From the NCBI RefSeq assembly GCF_009828115.1, contig NZ_WTYL01000001.1, forward strand, positions 434,001-498,000: a DNA stretch of 64,000 nucleotides, given 5' to 3'. Positions 46,208 through 53,741 of the stretch are shown here, one piece after another. This stretch comes from Allopontixanthobacter sediminis (lineage in GTDB: Bacteria > Pseudomonadota > Alphaproteobacteria > Sphingomonadales > Sphingomonadaceae). The position numbers and the translations under genes are program-made. Below the pieces are notes generated by a model, which did not search any database, was not told the DNA's origin, and saw only the letters and a program-made list of their open reading frames with translations. Each line of letters begins with the position of its first letter. Within the stretch, counting starts at the first letter, position 1.

Positions 46208-47515
46208 CTATTCGGCAGCCTCCCGGACATGCGGGTCCAGGCTCCACAGCGGGATCTCGCTTTCCTCTCTCAACCGGGCGCTTTCCTCGGTCATGAAATC
46301 GCGCGTCATCGGCAGGGCGGCCCGGTCTTTCACATAAACGATCTGCCAATTGACCATCGTACCGTGGCGGAAGCTTTGTTCCGCCCCGACCAGGTAGAAT
46401 TGCCACATGCGGAAAAACTGTTCGTCATACAGCGCGACGATCTCGTCCCGGTGCATGACCGTGCGGTTGTACCATTCCTCCAGCGTGTGGCTGTAATGGA
46501 ACCGCATCCCTTCCACATCCATCACCTGCCAGCCGGCCTTTTCGCTCTGGATCACCAGTTCGGACAGGGCCGGGATATATCCGCCAGGGAAGATATACTT
46601 GCGGGTCCAGGCGTCTGTTCGGCCTGGCTCTCCCGCTCGCCCGCAACAATGGGAGAACATGATCCCATCGGGTTTCAGCAGTTTATGAGTGTGCTCGAAG
46701 AATTGCGGATAATGCGGGGTGCCGACGTGTTCCAGCAGCCCGACGGAGGATATCCGGTCAAACTCGCCCTCTACGTCGCGGTAGTCCATCAGTTTGAACT
46801 TGACCATATCGGACACACCGGCGGCCGCCGCGCGTTCCTTGCAGAATGCGATCTGGTCTTCCGCAAGCGCGACACCGAGTACTTCACAGCCATATTTTTC
46901 ATGCAGGTACATCGCGAAGCCGCCCCAGCCGCAGCCGATGTCGAGCACCTTCATCGGTTTGCCGTCCGCCGTGGGCTGAATGTACATCTTCGCAGCCAGA
47001 TGCGCCTTCTTGTCCATCTGCGCCTGTTCCAGGCTGACATCCGGATTGCGGTAATAGCCCATCGTGTATTGGCGGTCTTCGTCGAGGAACAATTCATAGA
47101 GTCGACGGGTCAGATTGTAGGTGTGTTCAGCGTTTCTGCGCGCCTTGGCTTTCAGATTGATGCTGTCGGCCTTGGCAACGAGGCGGTCGAGGACTTTGCG
47201 CACGCCGCCTTTCGCCTTGATTGCGTCGTCCCCCAGCCGTTTGGCGTTCATCGTCACCAACAGGATCATGTCGCGGATGTCGTGCGGCTCCTCAACGACT
47301 AGCCAGCCCCACATATAGGCCTCGCCAGCGCCCAGTTGGGGGTAGCGCGCGATGTGGCCGGACGCCTTGGGGTGGGTAAAGCGGATGCGGACCGGACCGC
47401 GTGGATCCATTCCCTCCGCTCCAGTGCCATAGGTATATGCCTTGCCGTCATGGTCGGTCACCAACAGCTGGCCGGTATGGATCGCCTGCTTCAGGAATTT
47501 ATCGAGTAGCCACAT
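46208..47515 (-). CDS. Cyclopropane-fatty-acid-synthase-like methyltransferase with altered active site
   Basis: 435 residues. The SAM-binding motif VLDIGCGWGGF (190-200), LLEHVG (E262) and KYIFPGGYIPALSE are kept, so it is a genuine family member and probably binds SAM. However, the HHYDxGND motif is replaced by AEHTYNLTRR (129-138), the SCAY cysteine by TMGY (M152), and HTIG by HCCG (H289-C290-C291-G292). It may methylate a different lipid or use another mechanism. It precedes the canonical paralogue by 137 bases on the same strand and is divergent from the DUF1801 gene. Confidence 0.9.
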   Translation of the reverse strand: MWLLDKFLKQAIHTGQLLVTDHDGKAYTYGTGAEGMDPRGPVRIRFTHPKASGHIARYPQLGAGEAYMWGWLVVEEPHDIRDMILLVTMNAKRLGDDAIKAKGGVRKVLDRLVAKADSINLKAKARRNAEHTYNLTRRLYELFLDEDRQYTMGYYRNPDVSLEQAQMDKKAHLAAKMYIQPTADGKPMKVLDIGCGWGGFAMYLHEKYGCEVLGVALAEDQIAFCKERAAAAGVSDMVKFKLMDYRDVEGEFDRISSVGLLEHVGTPHYPQFFEHTHKLLKPDGIMFSHCCGRAGEPGRTDAWTRKYIFPGGYIPALSELVIQSEKAGWQVMDVEGMRFHYSHTLEEWYNRTVMHRDEIVALYDEQFFRMWQFYLVGAEQSFRHGTMVNWQIVYVKDRAALPMTRDFMTEESARLREESEIPLWSLDPHVREAAE

Positions 47516-47597
47516 AGATTCTGGATGCCCCTGTTACGCCGGGTTGCACGATTGCGCAGTGACTTGCCAAGTGTCAACGCTGCGATATTATCCGGAC

Positions 47598-48035
47598 ATG
47601 GCGGACCCCAAGACCCTTCCCGCGCAGGCAAGCGTTGCGGCTTTCATCGAGACGGTAGAGCCGGAAGCGAAACGTCGCGACGCCGAGGTCATCGACGCGA
47701 TTTTCCGGCGCGTGACCGGCGCAGAGCCGAAGATGTGGGGGCCTTCCATAATCGGCTATGGAGAATACCGCACTACCTATGACAGCGGACGCGATGTCCG
47801 GTCGCTGCGGACGGGGTTTTCTCCGCGCAAGGCGAAGCATTCGCTGTATCTGATGGGCTGCTACTGCGACGAGACTGGCCGCGCGGCAAGGGAGCGGCAA
47901 CTGGCACGGCTGGGGAAGTATTCGCTCGGCAAAAGCTGTCTGTACATCAACAGACTTGCCGACATCGATCTGGTGGTACTGGAAGAAATCGTGGCGGACG
48001 ATTGGGCGGCCATGCAGCGGCTCTATCCCGAGTAA
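47598..48035 (+). CDS. DUF1801 / YdhG-like domain protein
   Basis: 145 residues from the ATG at 47598. The family pattern is visible: AFIETVEPEAKRRDAEVIDA, then GAEPKMWGPSIIGYGEYRTT and FSPRKAKHSLYLMG, ending with YINRLADIDLVVLEEIVADD. These are small cytoplasmic proteins of unknown role. It is divergent from the CFA-like gene (82 bases between starts) and converges on the molybdopterin gene, with only 4 bases between the stop codons. Confidence 0.88.
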   Translation: MADPKTLPAQASVAAFIETVEPEAKRRDAEVIDAIFRRVTGAEPKMWGPSIIGYGEYRTTYDSGRDVRSLRTGFSPRKAKHSLYLMGCYCDETGRAARERQLARLGKYSLGKSCLYINRLADIDLVVLEEIVADDWAAMQRLYPE

Positions 48036-48039
48036 CCGC

Positions 48040-48780
48040 TCAAATCCCGGCGTACCATTGATAGCCGTATTGATCCTCCCAATAACCGCCCTTGCCAAGG
48101 CCGATATCGTCCAGACTGGCAACCGCCTCGATTGCGGTCAGGTACTTGGGATGTTTGTAGCCGAGCTGCTTTTCGATCCGCATCCGCAGCGGCGCGCCAT
48201 TCTTGATCGGCAGGTTTTCACCGTTCAGGCGGTGCGCGATGATCGTTTGCGGATGCAGGGCATCGACCATGTCGACGCTTTCGTAATATTTGTGACCGCC
48301 CAGTGTGTCGGCGCAGCGGAAGACGATGAAGTTCGCCTCGGAGCTGATGCCGGCGGCCTCCAGGATGGCGGAAAGCTGGGGACCGGTCCATTCGCCGATT
48401 GCGCTCCAACCTTCTACACAGTCATGGCGGGTTATCTGGGTGCGCTGGGGAAATGCCCGCAATTGTTCGAGCGAGAGGGATAGCGGGTTTGCGACCAATC
48501 CGCCGACCTCCAGCCGCCAGTCTACGAACCCTTCCGCCATGTGCGCGCGGTACGCTTCGGTATCGACAGTGAGCGACCCGTTGCCGCGGAAATCCGGCGA
48601 AATGTCCGCTTTGGTGTATTCGCGGACCATCGCCGTCCGGCTGGAAAGCGCGCGGTGTGCCTTGCGGTGCCAGTCCTCGGCTGCGGACAGCAGCGAGGAG
48701 CCTACGGACGAATCGGCGACCTTCGAGCAGGCCCCGACAAACATCGCGCCAAGCCCGGCGAGGAGCGCGCGCCGCTTCAT
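48040..48780 (-). CDS. MsrP/sulfite-oxidase-family molybdopterin protein with twin-arginine and lipobox features
   Basis: 246 residues. MKRRALLAGLGAMFVGAC combines a KRRALL twin-arginine-like start with a lipobox (C18), so it is probably exported folded with its cofactor and membrane-anchored. The Mo-ligand cysteine is C121 in TRHDCVEGWSAIGEW, the conserved motif of the family, followed by FRCADTLGGHKYYESVDM and RLNGENLPIKNGAPLRMRIE. Because a cytochrome-b gene is coupled directly upstream, the pair resembles MsrPQ, which repairs oxidised methionines in periplasmic proteins. The substrate is not provable here. Confidence 0.9.
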   Translation of the reverse strand: MKRRALLAGLGAMFVGACSKVADSSVGSSLLSAAEDWHRKAHRALSSRTAMVREYTKADISPDFRGNGSLTVDTEAYRAHMAEGFVDWRLEVGGLVANPLSLSLEQLRAFPQRTQITRHDCVEGWSAIGEWTGPQLSAILEAAGISSEANFIVFRCADTLGGHKYYESVDMVDALHPQTIIAHRLNGENLPIKNGAPLRMRIEKQLGYKHPKYLTAIEAVASLDDIGLGKGGYWEDQYGYQWYAGI

Positions 48781-49439
48781 GCCTTGCCCCCGGTAATCAT
48801 GTCGCGCATCTGGCGAACCGGTCCTGACAGCAAGACTAACGCGACGTGGACCACGAAGAACGCGAAGATTCCCCACGCGAAAATGAAGTGGACCGAACGC
48901 GCGCTCTGGCGCCCGCCGAACGCATCGACGAGCCACGGCGCGGCGGCTTCGAAACCGGGGCTGATAGCGAGGCCGGTAAAGATCATTCCCGGCAGCAGAA
49001 CCGCGAATACCAAGCCGTAAGAAACCTTCTGGAGGAAATTGTATTTTCCCGGGCCATGGCGAAAATCGAGTCTCAGGTGCTTCCTGATGTCTGCCCCGAC
49101 CGAGCGGGGGTGCCACTCCGCCGGGCTGGTTCGAAGGTCGCGCCAGAAATGGCGGTTCACCAGCATCGCGGCCCACATGAAAAGCAGCCCGAGGGCGAAA
49201 GGCCATGCCATCAGGATGTGCCAGTCGCGCGCGGCGGCGAGGCTGTAGTAATCGGGAATGGTGGCCCAACCCGGAAACCGCGGCACGGCCAGCCACGCCT
49301 GTTCCGGCGAGAAACCCCATTCGCCCCAGTAAAGATAGCGGTGCGCGTTGGAGATGTTGAGGCCCGACATGAACAGGACAACCAGGCACACCAGATTGAT
49401 CCAGTGCCAAATCCTCGTGGACAGGAAATGCCGCTTCAT
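48777..49439 (-). CDS. Cytochrome b561-type membrane protein, partner of the molybdopterin oxidoreductase
   Basis: 220 residues with about five helices. Haem-ligand candidates are the histidines in STRIWHWINLVCLVV (H12), RDWHILMAWPFAL and RSVHFIFAWGIFAFFVVHVAL. The layout matches di-haem cytochrome b561 subunits that pass quinol electrons to a periplasmic partner. Its stop overlaps the start of the molybdopterin gene (ATGA), so the two are translated together. The gene is overlapped upstream in the same way by the FolM-like reductase. Confidence 0.9.
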   Translation of the reverse strand: MKRHFLSTRIWHWINLVCLVVLFMSGLNISNAHRYLYWGEWGFSPEQAWLAVPRFPGWATIPDYYSLAAARDWHILMAWPFALGLLFMWAAMLVNRHFWRDLRTSPAEWHPRSVGADIRKHLRLDFRHGPGKYNFLQKVSYGLVFAVLLPGMIFTGLAISPGFEAAAPWLVDAFGGRQSARSVHFIFAWGIFAFFVVHVALVLLSGPVRQMRDMITGGKA

Positions 49440-50200
49440 GCGCCGATCTCCTGCCGGGCAAGGTAAATCACGTCGCGCGGCTGGGCGAGGAGATGCTGCC
49501 CGCTGTCAACGAATAGCGTTTCGCCGCTCGCGAGCCAGCCCTGCGCGAGAAACAGCGCCGCGTCCGCCATTTCAGTGGCATGCGTCTTACGTTGAAGAGG
49601 GTTGAGCCGGTGCGAGACTTCGGCTTCGCTCTCGGTCTGGTCATGGCTCGCAAGTATTGCTCCGGGTGCGAGGCCATAAATGCGGTCCAGCGTGTCCGCC
49701 GCGCCCATCGACATCATCGGTATGGTGGCGGCCAGCGCGTGCTTGCTCATGGTGTAGGAGAAGAAGTCAGGGTTGGGGTTGGCGAGTTTCTGGTCCGTCA
49801 CCTGGATCACGCGCCGCCCGCCGCCCGCGCGTGCTTGGCGGAGAAAGGCCTGCGCCATCAACACAGGGGTACGGGCGTTGATCTGCATCGTCCGGCGGTT
49901 CGTTGCCGGATCGAGGAAAGTTACATCGTCGGGAATAAATACCGAAGCGGAATTAACCAGCACCCGCCAGTCATCCAAGCGCTCGGCAAGTTCCTCCACC
50001 ATCGCCATTGCGGCAGTTTCATTGCCGAGGTCACATCCGAAAGTCTCGGCGGAGGGGAGGGTTCCGGCAAGAGCTTTCGCCTCTTCCGAGGATGTGCCGT
50101 AGTGAATGACCACATGCCAGCCCGCTCGTGCGAATTGTTGCGCCATAGCCGCCCCGATCCGCTTCGCCGCGCCAGTCACCAGAACTGCCGGGAGCGTCAC
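49436..50200 (-). CDS. Short-chain dehydrogenase, FolM/pteridine-reductase-like
   Basis: 254 residues if the GTG at 50200 is used; an ATG at 50263 would add 21 residues without homology. The nucleotide motif is VLVTGAAKRIGAAMAQQFA, of the TGxxxRxG type seen in FolM and trypanosomatid pteridine reductases rather than the TGxxxGxG of ordinary SDRs. VLVNSAS and the YxxxK pair in SYTMSKHALAAT are present. The likely substrate is a dihydropterin or dihydrofolate. The stop overlaps the cytochrome b start by 4 bases. A pterin enzyme next to a molybdopterin enzyme is suggestive, but the two pterins are made by separate pathways. Confidence 0.82.
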   Translation of the reverse strand: MTLPAVLVTGAAKRIGAAMAQQFARAGWHVVIHYGTSSEEAKALAGTLPSAETFGCDLGNETAAMAMVEELAERLDDWRVLVNSASVFIPDDVTFLDPATNRRTMQINARTPVLMAQAFLRQARAGGGRRVIQVTDQKLANPNPDFFSYTMSKHALAATIPMMSMGAADTLDRIYGLAPGAILASHDQTESEAEVSHRLNPLQRKTHATEMADAALFLAQGWLASGETLFVDSGQHLLAQPRDVIYLARQEIGA

Positions 50201-50301
50201 GGTGTCCGAGCCAAAGTAAGGGGGGAAGATGTCTCGCGCAAACACATGCCCTACTTTGACCATAGTCCGCCGCGCTAGGGAAGCATCAATGCGGCAGATG
50301 T

Positions 50302-50342
50302 AATTCGGGCGTGCTATCCGAAGGGACAGCACGCCCGGAATT
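50302..50342 (-). terminator. Long hairpin after the glycine-zipper gene
   Basis: 10-bp stem CGGGCGTGCT / AGCACGCCCG (50,306-50,315 with 50,328-50,337), a 3-bp inner extension with a C(UUCG)G tetraloop as read on the minus strand, and AATT arms outside. A clear candidate terminator separating the glycine-zipper gene from the FolM-like operon, although the tail is AATTACAT and not a T-run. Confidence 0.65.
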
Positions 50343-50357
50343 TACAATGCCGAAGCC

Positions 50358-50735
50358 TTAGCGGCAGTTCAGGCTTCCGCGGTCGATTTCGCGGCCAATC
50401 AGACCGCCACCGACAGCGCCGATAATGGCACCAAGCGTGCGATCACCGCGTCCGGCGATCTCATGACCTGCAAGCGCGCCGACACCGGCACCGATCACGA
50501 GCCCGGTCGTGCCGTTATCACGCTTGCAATAGTAGCGGCCGTCGTCACCGCGCCACATGCGGTCGTTGCGCGAAATGCGCCGGGGTTCGTAATAGCGGCC
50601 ACGGTCGTCATAGCGGCGGTCGTGATCTTTCGCACGCTTGCCATAAGCTTTGGCGTGGGCGGGCGGGTCGGCGAGTACCGGAGCGGCGGGAACTGCCAGC
50701 GAGGCGGCTGCGGCTGCTAGGATAAGAAAGCGCAT
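50358..50735 (-). CDS. Exported glycine-zipper protein
   Basis: 125 residues from the ATG at 50735, with AAAGGGA upstream; the frame extends further without a signal. The signal peptide is MRFLILAAAAASLAVPAAPV with cleavage near LA-D. A charged Arg/Asp/Tyr stretch (about 25-75) is followed by the glycine zipper GLVIGAGVGALAGHEIAG and LGAIIGAVGGGLIGREI, which is common in surface-antigen and envelope proteins that insert or oligomerise in membranes. Two cysteines (YYCKRD and NCR-end) may pair. Function unknown. Confidence 0.86.
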   Translation of the reverse strand: MRFLILAAAAASLAVPAAPVLADPPAHAKAYGKRAKDHDRRYDDRGRYYEPRRISRNDRMWRGDDGRYYCKRDNGTTGLVIGAGVGALAGHEIAGRGDRTLGAIIGAVGGGLIGREIDRGSLNCR

Positions 50736-50916
50736 TGAAAAATCCCTTTCGAGGAATGTTGCGAATAGCTCAACAACTGCCTTGTGTGGCTTTCGCTCCA
50801 CAACCTCAGATGAACGGCACGATTTCCCACAAATTATAGCGTGAACCGTTCTGCACGCTCGACGAACCGATTGTTAGCGAGCGCGATACCTAGCGAAATT
50901 CTCGCCCCGAGATTAC
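50736..50916 (-). other. Gap between rlmN and the glycine-zipper gene
   Basis: No gene. It carries the glycine-zipper promoter and the end of rlmN. I see only short imperfect stems (e.g. GCGAG / CTCGC near 50,880-50,910). Confidence 0.4.
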
Positions 50917-52152
50917 TCAGGTTTCAGCGGCGGCCGCTTCGCGATCGCGCTCCGCGCGGGATTTCTTCTCGGCGCTTGTCCGCAGCTGGCCGCAGGCTGC
51001 GTCGATATCGCGTCCGCGCGGGGTGCGGACTGGCGCACTGATCCCGGCTTCGAACACGATATTCGAGAAGCTGCGGATTCGTTCCGGCGTCGAACATTCA
51101 TACGGGGCGCCGGGCCACGGGTTGAACGGGATCAGATTGACCTTCGCGGGCAGGTCGTAGCGTTTTAGCAAGCGCACCAACTCGTGCGCGTCCGCGTCGC
51201 TATCGTTCTTGTCCTTAAGCATCACGTATTCGAACGTGATCCGGCGGGCGTTCGATGCGCCGGGATAATCCGAACACGCGCGGAGCAGTTCGTCGATCCC
51301 GTATTTCCGGTTGATCGGGACGATTTCGTCGCGAACTTCCTTGGTTACTGCATGAAGCGACACGGCCAGATTGACGCCGATTTCCTCGCCGCACCGCGCC
51401 ATCATCGGCACGACACCGCTGGTAGACAGGGTAATCCGGCGCTTCGACAGGGCCAAGCCTTCGCCGTCCATCACCAGTTTCAGCGCGTCGCGCACGTGGT
51501 CGAAATTATACAGCGGTTCGCCCATCCCCATCATCACGATGTTGGTGAGCAGGCGGCCGTCGGCCCGGTACTCGGTTTCGTCCTCCACATCGGAGATATC
51601 CATACGGCCTTTCGGCCATTCGCCGAGGGCATCGCGCGCGAGCATCACCTGCCCGACGATTTCGCCCGGGGTCAGGTTCCGTACCAAGCGCATGGTACCG
51701 GTATGGCAGAAAGTGCAATTCAGCGTACAGCCGACCTGGCTCGATACGCAGAGGGTCCCCCGGTCGGCGTCGGGAATGAAGACCATCTCATAATCATGGC
51801 CGTCATCGGTCTGCAGCAACCATTTGCGAGTTCCATCGGTTGAATGCTGGGCCTCGACGATGTTGGGGCGGCCGACGACGAAACGTTCAGTGAGCCACGG
51901 TTGCATCGTCTTCGAGATATCGGTCATCTCGCCGAAATCGGTCGCTCCGCGGTGGTACAGCCAGTGGTAAACCTGCTTCGACCGCAGCTTTGCCTGCTTC
52001 GCATCAAGCCCAGCATCCGCGAACAGTTCCGCGATGCGTGCCTTGGGCAGTCCGAGCAAATCTGTCCGTCCGTCGGCGCGCGGTGTGATGCTTCGCGCAA
52101 CGGGAACCGGATCCACTTGTCCCGGAATACTCATCAATGCAGTGTCGGCCAT
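50917..52152 (-). CDS. rlmN: 23S rRNA (adenine-C2)-methyltransferase RlmN
   Basis: 411 residues from the ATG at 52152 ([17 protein letters not shown]); starts up to 52236 or at 52134 cannot be excluded. It is a radical-SAM enzyme that methylates A2503 of 23S rRNA and A37 of some tRNAs. The cluster cysteines are C142, C146 and C149 in [12 protein letters not shown]. The two further catalytic cysteines are expected in the C-terminal DIDAACGQL (present) and the LCVSSQ region. [13 protein letters not shown] and [20 protein letters not shown] are family motifs. The C-terminus is a short charged Ala/Glu tail. Confidence 0.95.
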   Translation of the reverse strand: MADTALMSIPGQVDPVPVARSITPRADGRTDLLGLPKARIAELFADAGLDAKQAKLRSKQVYHWLYHRGATDFGEMTDISKTMQPWLTERFVVGRPNIVEAQHSTDGTRKWLLQTDDGHDYEMVFIPDADRGTLCVSSQVGCTLNCTFCHTGTMRLVRNLTPGEIVGQVMLARDALGEWPKGRMDISDVEDETEYRADGRLLTNIVMMGMGEPLYNFDHVRDALKLVMDGEGLALSKRRITLSTSGVVPMMARCGEEIGVNLAVSLHAVTKEVRDEIVPINRKYGIDELLRACSDYPGASNARRITFEYVMLKDKNDSDADAHELVRLLKRYDLPAKVNLIPFNPWPGAPYECSTPERIRSFSNIVFEAGISAPVRTPRGRDIDAACGQLRTSAEKKSRAERDREAAAAET

Positions 52153-52409
52153 CGCCCGCATATAGGTTCCCATACGGCACATGGCAAAGGAATGCTGGGA
52201 CCGCTCGCTCAACGAAACACCCGAAATCCGGTTCATCTGCGAGCAAGGTTAAGTCGTTCGTCTATTCAAATGCACGCTTAGTCGGTAATAATGTTGCGCG
52301 GATGTCACAGCCGTATTGTTGTTTCAGGTTCATGAAACCACCTCCCGAAGCACCCGTTTCCAGGGTCCGCGGTGCTTATGCCGCGGCGAATAAAACTTTG
52401 GAGTCTATA

Positions 52410-53075
52410 ATGAAAAAGACAGTCGCATTTCTCGCAGGAATTTCGCTTTCCGCCATCGCCGCGCCGGCGTTTGCCCAGGATAGCGATGCCACTTTCACCG
52501 GCCCCCGCGTCGAAGGTATTATCGGTTATGACATCGCAACCGCTGGCAGCAGCGTGGACGATGATATCAATCAGGATAACGACCAGTCGATCGACGGCCT
52601 GATGTACGGCGTTGCTGTCGGCTATGATGTCGATCTCGGCGGTGTCGTCGTCGGTGCGGAAGCCGAATTGACGGACTCGACCGCCAAGACCGAATTCACT
52701 GATGGCGATTTCGAAGGCTTCGGTTTCGGCAATGTCCGCGCTGGCCGCGACTTGTATTTCGGCGCACGTGCCGGGATCAAGGCTGCCCCTGACATGCTGC
52801 TCTACGCCAAGGGCGGCTACACCAACGCCAAATTCGATATCCTGTCGAACGACGGGACGACCGAATACAACCAGGACATCGACACCGACGGTTTCCGCGT
52901 TGGCGCCGGTGCCGAATATGCAATGAGCACGAACAGCTTCGTAAAACTGGAATACCGGTATTCCAACTACAGCAAGGCCGAAGTCGATTTCGACGGCGAT
53001 CTTGCCGACACGGACCGGTTCGATGTCGACCTTGATCGTCACCAAGTCGTGGCGAGCTACGGCTTCCGGTTCTAA
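52410..53075 (+). CDS. Outer-membrane beta-barrel protein
   Basis: 221 residues from the ATG at 52410. The signal peptide is MKKTVAFLAGISLSAIAAPA (cleavage after AFA-Q). The rest is a small barrel of alternating strands: RVEGIIGYDIATAG, GLMYGVAVGYDVDLGGVVVG, FGNVRAGRDLYFGARAGIKA, LLYAKGGYTNAKF, NSFVKLEYRYSNYS and the C-terminal VVASYGFRF with terminal Phe, as required for BAM-mediated insertion. It is rich in Asp, typical of the OMP_b-brl family. A long leader with two stems (52,321-52,338 and 52,367-52,386) precedes it, and a clear terminator follows. Confidence 0.92.
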   Translation: MKKTVAFLAGISLSAIAAPAFAQDSDATFTGPRVEGIIGYDIATAGSSVDDDINQDNDQSIDGLMYGVAVGYDVDLGGVVVGAEAELTDSTAKTEFTDGDFEGFGFGNVRAGRDLYFGARAGIKAAPDMLLYAKGGYTNAKFDILSNDGTTEYNQDIDTDGFRVGAGAEYAMSTNSFVKLEYRYSNYSKAEVDFDGDLADTDRFDVDLDRHQVVASYGFRF

Positions 53076-53098
53076 TCGAAGCGGTTAATCGTATCCGG

Positions 53099-53129
53099 AC
53101 GGGTCGGGGAGTGATCCCCGGCCCGTTTT
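53099..53129 (+). terminator. Rho-independent terminator of the beta-barrel gene
   Basis: CGGG-T-CGGGGA / TCCCCG-G-CCCG (53,100-53,110 with 53,115-53,125, one G-U pair), loop GTGA, followed by TTTTGTTTG. Confidence 0.88.
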
Positions 53130-53148
53130 GTTTGTCTACGTCCGGGGA

Positions 53149-53643
53149 CTACCCAAGATTGGCGCAGCCGACCGTTGCGGCGTCCATGGCGGTCGCCGCG
53201 CCCGACAAGTCGTAAGTGTTGGAATAACGGCGGCCGCGCGTGTCGGTGGCAGTGACGGTCATCGATGCCGCGGACCGCATCGCAGCGACGATTGCAGCGT
53301 CCATTGCCCGGTCCCGGGCCCAGGCATCGCCGCCGCCGCCAGTAAGGGCGTAGCTTTTTCCGCCGATCCGTAGGCTGACCCGCGCACCTCCCGGCATCGT
53401 GCGGGCCAACCGAAGGTGCAACTGTCCGCGAATGCCGCGCGTCGGCCAGGTCCCGACAGCTACATACGGATCGTAATCGCCCGGCCGCGTGCTTGGCCGA
53501 GGCTTGGCGATGGCATAGCAGCGAGGCACGGACGGATCGCGAAAAGCGCCCCAGCCGGAAAAAACCCCTAGATTGTCACGAGCAGCCAGCGGGGAACCAA
53601 CAAGAGTTGCGCATAGTGCAAAGGCCGCAACATAGCGCCTCAT
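53149..53643 (-). CDS. Small exported protein of unknown function
   Basis: 164 residues. Signal peptide MRRYVAAFALCATLVGSPLA, mature end near AAR. The sequence RCYAIAKPRPS, then ARVSLRIGGKSYALTGGGGD, AWARDRAMDAAIVAAMRSAA and SMTVTATDTRGRRYSNTYDL resembles the invasion-associated-locus-B-like proteins of sphingomonads, which sit in the periplasm. The two cysteines (one near residue 42, one near the end) could form a disulphide. The fold assignment is tentative. Confidence 0.78.
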   Translation of the reverse strand: MRRYVAAFALCATLVGSPLAARDNLGVFSGWGAFRDPSVPRCYAIAKPRPSTRPGDYDPYVAVGTWPTRGIRGQLHLRLARTMPGGARVSLRIGGKSYALTGGGGDAWARDRAMDAAIVAAMRSAASMTVTATDTRGRRYSNTYDLSGAATAMDAATVGCANLG

Positions 53644-53741
53644 GACGGGGTGCCCGTCAGGTTCAGCGCCCCTTTCGGCAATCTTGGATCACTGGTGTGG
53701 GTCATGGCTGCAGGATCACTACAGCCATTCCGCACAAAGAT

